From RGIG8745 sp964554265 (GTDB lineage: Bacteria; Bacteroidota; Bacteroidia; Bacteroidales; Bacteroidaceae), in the NCBI GenBank assembly GCA_964554265.1, contig CAZKOB010000023.1, positions 1 through 34,509 of the forward strand: DNA of 34,509 nucleotides. The letters are read 5' to 3'. The notes beneath the pieces are model-generated. The model saw only the letters and a list, made by a program, of their open reading frames with translations. It had not been told where the DNA came from and did no database searches. Positions 18,221-25,420 of the stretch are shown here, in pieces (within the stretch, counting starts at the first letter, position 1; every line of letters begins with the position of its first letter). Both the position numbers and the translations under genes were made by a program.

Positions 18221-19891
18221 TCAGACGGACAGCACCAATCGTTCTGAGGCAAAATCGACGGCAGAAAGGCGGTGAGTGACAAAAATAACGGTTGTATCCT
18301 TGAAAGAATCTTTTATACGACAGAGAAGTTCGCGCTCCGTTTCGACATCCAAAGCGGAAGTAGCCTCATCAAGCAGAAGGACCTTGCATGGACGGATAAG
18401 CGCACGAGCGATGGCGATACGTTGTGCCTGCCCCTCCGACAGTCCGCCCCCTTGTTCTCCACACCGCGTATCAAGCCCATCGGGCAGATCGTATACAAAA
18501 TCCGCCATCGACATTTGTAAAGCCTTGCGAATATCCTCCTTTGTAGCCACAGGATTGCCCAAAAGCAGGTTTTCACGTATCGTTCCGCTGAACAATGTAT
18601 TCCCCTGCGGAACGTAAGAGAAATTACATCTTGTCGAAGGGGAAACAGGCACCCTCACTTCATCATGCCCGTCATGGGATTCAGAATACAGTCCGACCTC
18701 ACCTTCCGACTGTTCCACCAGCGCAAGCATCAGGCGAATCAGCGTTGTTTTACCGACCCCCGTCTCTCCAAGAACAGCCGTAAATGAAGCAGGAGGAAAA
18801 TCGTGCGTGAAATGACGAAGTATGAGCCGGCCGGTCTGTGTATATCGGTATGAAACATCTTTGAAACGCACCCCTGTGCGTCCTGTCATCCTTTGGGGAC
18901 AGCCAACGGGTTCCGACTGCAATTCTTCAAGTTCCATCAAGCGCTCGGAGGCGGTCAGACTGTTGACCATAGAGGGAAGAAGACGCGCCATATCGAGCAG
19001 CGGACGCTGTATACGGCCTATGAGTTGAGTGAATGCCATGAGCACCCCTACAGTGATGACATTGTTCTGCAACTGGAACAGCCCCCAGACAAGGGCGACA
19101 AAATATCCGCCGGAAAAACCGAGACTGACAAACACACGGGAGAAGATGGCAAAGTGCGCCCTCGTCTCCACCTGCCTGCACAGCAACCTCTGGAGTTTCT
19201 CAAGACGGGCAATCATGAACGAACTTTTTTCCAGCACCTTCACAATCATCTTATGTTGTATGCTTTCCTGAACAACGGACTGCAACGCACTGTTGCTGTT
19301 CTTGATTTTGCGGACAATGCGTCGCATCTTTCTAAAATACAAACGACCGAGAAATACAAACAGCGGAGACACCACCACGAGAATAAGCGCCGGTGTGGCA
19401 TCCAACGAATACAAATACACAAACGAAGCCATGAATTGCACCGCCACCACAACAACCGACGGAAGGGTTTCGGTCATCAGCCCCACAATGTCATTCACAT
19501 CGCCAAACAGACGGTTAAGAACATCTCCACTGTGAAAGCGTTCCACACCACTCCATCTGCCGTTCAGCAGACGGACAAAGAACTTTTTCTGCATATTGTT
19601 CTGTGCACGCACCCCGAGAGAAGCATGCACCCAAGAAGTTACAATACCAAGAAACTGTTCAAAAACCAAGACGGTGGCAAAAACAGCGGCTGTCGCCATG
19701 AGCGAACCGGAACGGGCACCTGTAGCAATGTCGGTAAGCCGCCTCAACATCTCCACCCCAAGAAGTCCCACACCGACCTGCATAAGTCCGGCCACCACAT
19801 TGACAGAAGCTTGTACACGGCACTCCTTGTGATGCAGCCACAGCCATACCGCTATCTGTCTTACAGAATATTTCGTCTTGTTTAACTTCAT
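18221..19891 (-). CDS. ABC transporter, fused membrane and ATPase domains (exporter type)
   Basis: This half-transporter of 556 residues should act as a dimer in the inner membrane. Residues 1-310 form a six-helix exporter membrane domain, with the coupling-region stretch SALQSVVQESIQHKMIVKVL. The ATPase domain follows, with Walker A GETGVGKTT, Q-loop SYVPQGNTLFSGTIREN, signature LSEGQAQRIAIARAL, Walker B VLLLDEATSALD and switch His in VTHRLS. All catalytic residues are intact. The substrate cannot be read from sequence; lipid or peptide/drug export are typical. The ATG at 19891 is preferred over a TTG at 19903. It lies 60 bases after nadK on the same strand and may be co-transcribed with it. 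Its 3' end abuts repeat C. Confidence 0.92.
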   Translation of the reverse strand: MKLNKTKYSVRQIAVWLWLHHKECRVQASVNVVAGLMQVGVGLLGVEMLRRLTDIATGARSGSLMATAAVFATVLVFEQFLGIVTSWVHASLGVRAQNNMQKKFFVRLLNGRWSGVERFHSGDVLNRLFGDVNDIVGLMTETLPSVVVVAVQFMASFVYLYSLDATPALILVVVSPLFVFLGRLYFRKMRRIVRKIKNSNSALQSVVQESIQHKMIVKVLEKSSFMIARLEKLQRLLCRQVETRAHFAIFSRVFVSLGFSGGYFVALVWGLFQLQNNVITVGVLMAFTQLIGRIQRPLLDMARLLPSMVNSLTASERLMELEELQSEPVGCPQRMTGRTGVRFKDVSYRYTQTGRLILRHFTHDFPPASFTAVLGETGVGKTTLIRLMLALVEQSEGEVGLYSESHDGHDEVRVPVSPSTRCNFSYVPQGNTLFSGTIRENLLLGNPVATKEDIRKALQMSMADFVYDLPDGLDTRCGEQGGGLSEGQAQRIAIARALIRPCKVLLLDEATSALDVETERELLCRIKDSFKDTTVIFVTHRLSAVDFASERLVLSV

Positions 19892-19951
19892 TTGAAAAGG
19901 CAACTTAAACCTTGAAGATAAAAAACAAATGCATCGGAAACATCCCGGCCG

Positions 19952-20851
19952 TCAAATGTCTGCCTTCCTATTGTCAGCCCCCCACATCATCTTTCTGCGC
20001 AAAGTGGAGAAGAAATTATCTTCGGGACGAGCCACCACCTTAACGACATAAGGCGCTTTCCTTATACGAAGATGTATTTTTTCCGGATAGCTCTTACTTC
20101 TGCCATCCATCGACACAAGGAAATTATGGCTGCGACTCTCCACACAAAGTTCTATGTCCGACGTGTCGCACAGCACCATAGGCCGCATATTGAGACTATG
20201 AGGAGCAACAGGGGTAAGGGATATCGTCTCGCTTTGAGGCACGATAATCGGTCCGCCGACACTGAGCGAATAGGCTGTAGACCCTGTAGGAGTGCCCACA
20301 ATCAGTCCGTCAGCCTGATATGTCGTAAGATATTCCCCATCAATATAAGTATGTATGCTTATCATCGAAGCAATGTCATGCTTCAGTATGGCCACTTCGT
20401 TCAAGGCAAAAGGGTAGCCTCCAAGTTCAAGCTCATCGCACGACAATTGAAGTACACTACGATCTTCTACGGTGTATCTGCCGGTACAGATGCAATCGAT
20501 GACCTCTTCCACACAATCGGGCGAGAAAGAGGCAAGGAAGCCAAGCCGTCCGGTGTTAATGCCCAGTATAGGAATCTGCTTGTTCCCGACCTTGCTGGCA
20601 GCACTGAGGAATGTACCGTCTCCACCGATGCACACAATGACGTCCGCATCAAAGTCATTGCCGGAAAACAATTCACACTCGGAGGGTATATCCACACAAA
20701 GACTGTCACGAAGGAAATTATAAAAGGTATCGGGTATAACAAACTTTGCATTATATGTCGAAGCCTTATCAAAGAGTCTCTGTACCACATCCGCCTTCTG
20801 CTCCTGATATATGCTTCCGACAAGAGCTATTTTCTGCTGTTTATGCAACAT
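19952..20851 (-). CDS. nadK: NAD kinase
   Basis: This phosphorylates NAD to NADP in the cytosol. The 299 residues include the catalytic GGDGT motif at 76-80 (VCIGGDGTFLSAASKV), GINTGRLGFLASF, the NE dyad in ALNEVAIL, and the glycine-rich TPTGSTAYSLSVGGPI. Length matches bacterial NadK. It is divergent from pdxJ; the 174-base gap is AT-rich, with two minus-strand TATATTTG boxes (20956-20963, 20981-20988) as candidate -7 elements. Confidence 0.96.
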   Translation of the reverse strand: MLHKQQKIALVGSIYQEQKADVVQRLFDKASTYNAKFVIPDTFYNFLRDSLCVDIPSECELFSGNDFDADVIVCIGGDGTFLSAASKVGNKQIPILGINTGRLGFLASFSPDCVEEVIDCICTGRYTVEDRSVLQLSCDELELGGYPFALNEVAILKHDIASMISIHTYIDGEYLTTYQADGLIVGTPTGSTAYSLSVGGPIIVPQSETISLTPVAPHSLNMRPMVLCDTSDIELCVESRSHNFLVSMDGRSKSYPEKIHLRIRKAPYVVKVVARPEDNFFSTLRRKMMWGADNRKADI

Positions 20852-20886
20852 CCGTTTTTGTTATTTTATACAAATTATTACTATGA

Positions 20887-20919
20887 TTTCTCACTCATAA
20901 GAAAAAATGCGTATTTTTG
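20887..20919 (+). promoter_or_regulatory. Candidate promoter for pdxJ-exbBD-tonB cluster
   Basis: TATTTTTG (20912-20919) matches the -7 consensus; TTTC (20887-20890) is a weak -33 at 21 bases. It lies 107 bases before the pdxJ ATG. Confidence 0.45.
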
Positions 20920-21025
20920 CAATAGTCAAAAGCATGGCATTGACATGCAGTGGCGCAAATATACAGATTTTTTAGATTTGCAAATATATTCAAAAACGAA
21001 TTAATAAAACTTGTTTCTACAATAA

Positions 21026-21742
21026 ATGACAAAGTTAAGCGTAAACATCAACAAGGTTGCCACAATCCGCAACGCACGCGGCGGCAACAACCCCAATGTC
21101 CTTCAGGTAGCTCTCGACTGCGAAAAATTCGGAGCGGACGGCATCACCGTACATCCGCGTCCGGACGAGCGCCACATACGTTATCAGGATGTGATAGACC
21201 TGAAACCTGTCCTATCGACTGAATTTAATATAGAAGGCTATCCGCAGGAGAGTTTTGTAGACCTCGTCATCAAAGTCAAGCCGACACAAGTGACCCTTGT
21301 ACCGGACAAACCGGGACAAATAACTTCCAACTCAGGATGGGACACCAAATCGAATTTCGACTTTCTTACAGACATCGTATGCGGATTCAAGGAAAACGGA
21401 ATACGTACATCCATTTTTGTCAGCACCGATCAGGAGATGATTGAATATGCAGCCAAGATCGGGGCAGACCGTGTAGAACTCTATACGGAACCTTATGCAA
21501 CGGCATATCCAAACGGACGCGAAGCAGCTGTACAGCCGTTTGTGGCAGCAGCCCATATCGCTCGCAATTGCGGACTCGGACTCAATGCCGGACATGACCT
21601 CAGTCTGGAGAACCTGAAATACCTGAACGAACAGATTCCGTGGATGGACGAGGTAAGCATCGGCCACGCGCTCGTATGCGATGCTCTCTATCTCGGTCTG
21701 GAGACAACAATACGGAGATACCAAGAGTGTCTGGATCATTAA
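21026..21742 (+). CDS. pdxJ: Pyridoxine 5'-phosphate synthase
   Basis: This is the final ring-closing enzyme of the DXP-dependent vitamin B6 pathway, joining 1-deoxy-xylulose 5-phosphate and 3-amino-2-oxopropyl phosphate. The 238-residue TIM barrel opens TKLSVNINKVATIRNARGGN and carries GADGITVHPRPDERHIRYQD, VTLVPDKPGQITSNSGWD, and the phosphate-site LNAGHDLSLEN. Length is normal. Its position ahead of exbB/exbD/tonB and divergent from nadK is typical of Bacteroidales. The gap to exbB is 43 bases. Confidence 0.97.
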   Translation: MTKLSVNINKVATIRNARGGNNPNVLQVALDCEKFGADGITVHPRPDERHIRYQDVIDLKPVLSTEFNIEGYPQESFVDLVIKVKPTQVTLVPDKPGQITSNSGWDTKSNFDFLTDIVCGFKENGIRTSIFVSTDQEMIEYAAKIGADRVELYTEPYATAYPNGREAAVQPFVAAAHIARNCGLGLNAGHDLSLENLKYLNEQIPWMDEVSIGHALVCDALYLGLETTIRRYQECLDH

Positions 21743-21785
21743 TATAACCACAACAAAGAACAAGCAATCATCACACCTACAGACA

Positions 21786-22403
21786 ATGGAAGAACTTAGC
21801 ATTCTCGAACTCGCCGAAAAGGGAGGCTGGATTATGGTCGTACTTGCCATGCTTTCAATTATAGCGGTTTATATATTCACAGAACGCTTCATCATCATAC
21901 GCAATGCGGCCAAGGACGACAAGTTGTTTATGGACCGCATACGTGACTACATCAAAAACGGAGATATGAAATCTGCCATAAATTATTGCAGAGTAACCGA
22001 CACTCCGGGTGCACGCATCATAGAACGTGGCATAAGCAGAATGGGGCATTCCGCTGCCGAAATACAGTCTGCCATCGAAAATACGGGCAACCTTGAAGTG
22101 GCGGTGCTTGAGAAAAGGCTCCATGTGCTTGCCACAATCTCCGGAGGTGCTCCGATGATAGGATTCCTCGGCACCGTAATCGGTATGGTGGAGGCATTCT
22201 GGCAGATGTCGAATGCCGGAGGAAACATCGATATAAGTCTGCTTTCAAGCGGTATCTATCAGGCAATGGTCACTACTGTCGGGGGGCTTATCGTCGGAAT
22301 TATCGCTTTGTTCGCATACAACTACCTCGTTGCAAAAGTGGATGGTGTAGTGAATGAGCTGGAACGAAAAACACTCACGTTCATGGATCTGCTTAACGAA
22401 TAA
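21786..22403 (+). CDS. exbB: MotA/TolQ/ExbB proton channel protein
   Basis: This inner-membrane protein of the TonB energy-transducing motor has 205 residues from MEELSILELAEKGGW. Three membrane segments are visible: WIMVVLAMLSIIAVYIFTERF at the N-terminus, and two in the C-terminal half around ATISGGAPMIGFLGTVIGM and VTTVGGLIVGIIALFAYNYL, the conserved channel region. An upstream in-frame start (21681) overlaps pdxJ and is rejected. The partners ExbD and a TonB-like protein follow. Confidence 0.93.
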   Translation: MEELSILELAEKGGWIMVVLAMLSIIAVYIFTERFIIIRNAAKDDKLFMDRIRDYIKNGDMKSAINYCRVTDTPGARIIERGISRMGHSAAEIQSAIENTGNLEVAVLEKRLHVLATISGGAPMIGFLGTVIGMVEAFWQMSNAGGNIDISLLSSGIYQAMVTTVGGLIVGIIALFAYNYLVAKVDGVVNELERKTLTFMDLLNE

Positions 22404-22413
22404 CCGCAAACCT

Positions 22414-22486
22414 GAAGACAGGGTAATCATGGCCTGACTTTCCTGCGGATGGTTTGTCCCAGAAATATACCGACATTCCTGTCTTC
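22414..22486 (+). other. Inverted repeat between exbB and exbD
   Basis: GAAGACAGG (22414-22422) and CCTGTCTTC (22478-22486) are perfect 9-base inverted copies separated by 55 bases, followed by TTAACTAAAA. They span most of the 111-base gap between two genes whose products work together. It may be an mRNA processing or stability structure that sets the ExbB:ExbD ratio. The tail is too poor in T for a strong terminator. Confidence 0.4.
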
Positions 22487-22514
22487 TTAACTAAAACCTC
22501 TAACCTCAAAGGAC

Positions 22515-22928
22515 ATGTCCCTACATAGAAGAACCAAAGTAACACCCACATTCAACATGTCGTCTATGACCGACATTGTTTTCCTGCTGCTTATATTCTT
22601 TATGATTACAAGCACCATGCTCTCTCCCAATGCCATCAAAGTGCTTCTGCCACAAGGAAAGAAGCAGACAACGGTCAAGGCGGTATCGCATGTAGTCATA
22701 GACAAAGACCTGAACATTTATGCTGCGATCCGGAAAGGAGAAGAACAGCAAGTGTCACTTGGAGAACTTCCGGCAGTATTGGGAGAGGCCGTGAACGACA
22801 CGACAGACTTGTTCGTATCTTTGTATGCCGACGAGTCTGTGCCCTACAAACATATCGTAGAAGTACTCAATGTGGCAAACGAACATCATTTCAAAATGGT
22901 GCTCGCGACACGTCCACCTGAGAGATAG
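22515..22928 (+). CDS. exbD: ExbD/TolR biopolymer transport protein
   Basis: This encodes 137 residues with a short cytoplasmic N-terminus, one membrane helix (TDIVFLLLIFFMITSTML) containing the conserved proton-carrying Asp (MTDIVFLLL), and a periplasmic domain (VSHVVIDKDLNIYAAIRKGE and later VPYKHIVEVLNVANEHHFK). It forms the ExbB-ExbD proton channel that powers TonB. Length is normal. A tonB-like gene follows after 73 bases. Confidence 0.94.
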   Translation: MSLHRRTKVTPTFNMSSMTDIVFLLLIFFMITSTMLSPNAIKVLLPQGKKQTTVKAVSHVVIDKDLNIYAAIRKGEEQQVSLGELPAVLGEAVNDTTDLFVSLYADESVPYKHIVEVLNVANEHHFKMVLATRPPER

Positions 22929-23001
22929 AGTGTGTACCATTGTACATGGCAAAATCTGCTCTATAGACATTTACCAATAAAAAACTTTCCAAAGACACAA
23001 C

Positions 23002-23961
23002 ATGAACAAGAAAAAGAAACAAAAGCTTGTGTCTGCCACGACAACACTGCTCTTCCATGCCCTGCTTCTCATATTGCTGGCCTTCATCACTCTCAGTGCC
23101 AACAAAGACGAAGAACAGCAGGAGGACGGCATACCTGTAATATTGGGGAACATCTCTGATGCTGCCGGAGAAAACCTCAATAGTCTGCCTGTTGCTGACA
23201 ACACAGCACAAGCAAAGGATGACAGCAGAGACATGTCACAGACGGAAGAAACTTCAAAAACGCTTCCTCAAGAGTCGGACATGCCGTCAACCTCTCTTGT
23301 CGTCAAACCTTTCAGGACATCGACTCAGGAACCGGTCATAACCCAGCAGGAAGAGCACTCCATCACAGCTGAAGAAAAAGCTAAAGCTGAAGAAAAAGCA
23401 CGCAAAAAGGCAGAAGCAGAGGAAGCTCAAAGGAAAGTGGCAGAGGAAGTGGCAAGAAAAAAGGCAGAAGCCGAAAAACGCAAAGCAGAAGAAGAGAGAC
23501 GCAGAGTTGAAGAAGAAAAACGTAGAGCTGAAGAGGAAGCGCGCAAAGCTGCTGCCACAACCGCCAAGAGCAAGGTTGCAGGAGCTTTCGGCAAAGCCGG
23601 AAATCAAGGCAACAGCGGAAACACACAAGGCAACGGTAATCAAGGGTCTCCTTCCGGAAATTCCAATGCAGGAGCCACATCCGGCATCGGAGGTGTAGGA
23701 ACCTCGGCCGTTGTAGGTTCGCGTACTGTAAAATATCTTGCCAAACCTGCATATAACGACCAGACAAACGAAGGCACCGTAGTCGTCGCAATCGTGGTCA
23801 ACAGTGAAGGAAAAGTGACAAGCGCCACAATAAAAGGTTCGCTTACCACATCCGCAGCTCTTCGCAATGCCGCTCTTGAGGCTGCGAAGAAATCGACTTT
23901 CAGCGAAGGTAGCAACAACAATGAAAGCGGAACCATAACCTACCATTTTAAGTTAAAATAA
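23002..23961 (+). CDS. TonB/TolA-like energy transducer
   Basis: The 319-residue protein has a basic N-terminus and a single membrane anchor (ATTTLLFHALLLILLAFITL), where the His fits the TonB SHLS-type anchor. A long periplasmic rod follows, with a highly charged coiled coil of E/K/R/A repeats (residues about 122-190), a Gly/Asn/Ser-rich flexible stretch (about 195-235), and a compact C-terminal domain (YNDQTNEGTVVVAIVVNSEG, ending GTITYHFKLK) like TonB C-terminal domains that pull on outer-membrane receptor plugs. The rod is TolA-like, the position after exbBD is TonB-like. I leave the symbol empty because tonB and tolA are hard to separate here. Confidence 0.87.
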   Translation: MNKKKKQKLVSATTTLLFHALLLILLAFITLSANKDEEQQEDGIPVILGNISDAAGENLNSLPVADNTAQAKDDSRDMSQTEETSKTLPQESDMPSTSLVVKPFRTSTQEPVITQQEEHSITAEEKAKAEEKARKKAEAEEAQRKVAEEVARKKAEAEKRKAEEERRRVEEEKRRAEEEARKAAATTAKSKVAGAFGKAGNQGNSGNTQGNGNQGSPSGNSNAGATSGIGGVGTSAVVGSRTVKYLAKPAYNDQTNEGTVVVAIVVNSEGKVTSATIKGSLTTSAALRNAALEAAKKSTFSEGSNNNESGTITYHFKLK

Positions 23962-24007
23962 AAGCGTTTTGCTCCAAGTATCCGACAACATCAAAACCAT
24001 ACAATAT

Positions 24008-24580
24008 ATGAACAATACAATCTATACATTTCTGGCCACAGGCTTTGAAGAAGTGGAAGCATTAGGTGTAATCGACGTATGCCGTCGTGCCGGTCTCAAC
24101 GTAAAGACTGTTTCCATCATGGAAGAACATGAAGTAACAGGCGCCCATGGTGTCAAGATTATCTCGGACATCCTGTTTGAGGACAGCGATTACTCAGATG
24201 CAGACATGCTGTTTCTTCCGGGAGGAATGCCGGGTTCGGCAAATCTCAACGAGCATGAGGGACTTCGCAAGATGATTCTTCACCACGCAGAAAAAGGGAC
24301 GGCCCTTGCAGCCATCTGTGCCGCACCGATGGTATACGGCAACCTTGGCCTACTCAACGGCATAAAGGCTACATGCTATCCTGGATTTGAACATTATCTG
24401 ACAGGCGCAGACTATACAGCCTCCCTTGTGGAGCATGACGGACAATTCTTTACAGGCAAAGGCCCTGCGGCTGCTCTCGCTCTCGGCTATGCCATTGTAG
24501 ATCACTTCTGCGGCAAGCAGACATCCGACAGTCTGAAAGAAGGAATGGTATATCCGACCGCTATTGCAGCCGGAGTATAA
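24008..24580 (+). CDS. DJ-1/PfpI family protein (YajL-like)
   Basis: This encodes 190 residues from MNNTIYTFLATGFEEVEALG, with the conserved Glu in GFEEVEA, FLPGGMPGSANL, and the nucleophile-elbow Cys104 in AAICAAPM, followed by TGKGPAAALALGYAIVD. This is the DJ-1/ThiJ class; activities proposed for the family include glyoxalase/deglycase and redox chaperone functions. The start 13 codons downstream of the first possible one is used because the alpha/beta domain begins there. It follows the tonB-like gene by 46 bases and ends at a strong terminator, so it is the last gene of the pdxJ cluster. Confidence 0.92.
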   Translation: MNNTIYTFLATGFEEVEALGVIDVCRRAGLNVKTVSIMEEHEVTGAHGVKIISDILFEDSDYSDADMLFLPGGMPGSANLNEHEGLRKMILHHAEKGTALAAICAAPMVYGNLGLLNGIKATCYPGFEHYLTGADYTASLVEHDGQFFTGKGPAAALALGYAIVDHFCGKQTSDSLKEGMVYPTAIAAGV

Positions 24581-24593
24581 CTAAAGCAAACAC

Positions 24594-24634
24594 GAGCGGT
24601 ACAGCTCCATCATGGAGTCTTGTACCGCTCTTTT
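24594..24634 (+). terminator. Terminator after DJ-1 family gene
   Basis: GAGCGGTACA (24594-24603) and TGTACCGCTC (24621-24630) form a perfect 10-base stem. An inner CTCCA/TGGAG pairing extends it, and TTTT (24631-24634) follows. It lies 28 bases before ispD, so ispD probably needs its own promoter or readthrough. Confidence 0.85.
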
Positions 24635-24662
24635 GTATGTACAAAGAAACAATGAGGATACA

Positions 24663-25364
24663 ATGAAGAAGGCCATTATAATTGTTGCAGGAGGAAAAGG
24701 GATGCGTATGGGGAGTGACATCCCGAAACAGTTTTTGCCCATAGGAAATATTCCCATACTCATGCGTACAATCATGCAGTTCCACGCCTACAATCCGGAA
24801 ATGCAGATTGTCCTTGTATTACCGAAATTACAGCAGGGCTATTGGCTGTCGTTATGTCATGAATACAAGTTCGACATTGCATACACACTTGCTGAAGGAG
24901 GTGAAACACGTTTTCATTCAGTAAAGAATGGTATAGCGAAAGTTGCAGACGATGTAGAACTGATCGGTGTGCACGACGGTGTCCGTCCTTTTGTCGCCAC
25001 AGAAGTCATATCGCAATGCTACGAAACAGCCAAGATGTCGGGTGCGGCCATCCCTGTAACCGATGTATACGAAACATTGCGCCGCATCACGATTCCGACA
25101 AATGCAAAGGCCGGAAACAAAGAAAAAGAAGGAGAAGAGTCTGTCACAGTTCCACGTTCTGAATACAAGCTTGTGCAAACCCCACAGGTATTCCGTGCCG
25201 GCCTACTCCGTGCGGCATATTCACAACCTTATACCGATGTTTTCACTGACGACGCATCCGTTGTAGAATCCAAAGGACACAGCATCACACTCGTTGAAGG
25301 GAACCGCGAAAACATCAAGATCACCACACCATACGACATAAAAATAGCAGAGAGCCTCATATGA
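24663..25364 (+). CDS. ispD: 2-C-methyl-D-erythritol 4-phosphate cytidylyltransferase
   Basis: This is the third step of the MEP isoprenoid pathway, joining CTP to methylerythritol phosphate. The 233 residues open with the nucleotide-binding IIIVAGGKGMRMGSDIPKQF and contain EGGETRFHSVKNGI, GVHDGVRPFV, the conserved AIPVTDVYETL, KLVQTPQVFRAG and TDDASVVE, ending with ENIKITTPYDIKIAESL. The insertion TIPTNAKAGNKEKEGEESVT in the middle is longer than usual. The ATG at 24663 is preferred over 24612, which lies inside the terminator. It converges with recG; the 56-base gap has no clear terminator. Confidence 0.95.
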   Translation: MKKAIIIVAGGKGMRMGSDIPKQFLPIGNIPILMRTIMQFHAYNPEMQIVLVLPKLQQGYWLSLCHEYKFDIAYTLAEGGETRFHSVKNGIAKVADDVELIGVHDGVRPFVATEVISQCYETAKMSGAAIPVTDVYETLRRITIPTNAKAGNKEKEGEESVTVPRSEYKLVQTPQVFRAGLLRAAYSQPYTDVFTDDASVVESKGHSITLVEGNRENIKITTPYDIKIAESLI

Positions 25365-25420
25365 CCCTCTGCTTACATCTATCCACATCAAAGAAAGGAG
25401 AAAGGAAAAAGAGGACAATA

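Noticed and set aside
17997..18275. 92-codon plus-strand ORF
   Set aside because: It lies in the AT-rich tail of repeat C and overlaps the 3' end of the ABC transporter gene; composition looks non-coding.
18893..19885. 330-codon plus-strand ORF opposite the ABC transporter
   Set aside because: It is an antisense shadow of a gene with all ABC motifs intact; its residue make-up is His/Arg/Thr-rich, as shadows often are.
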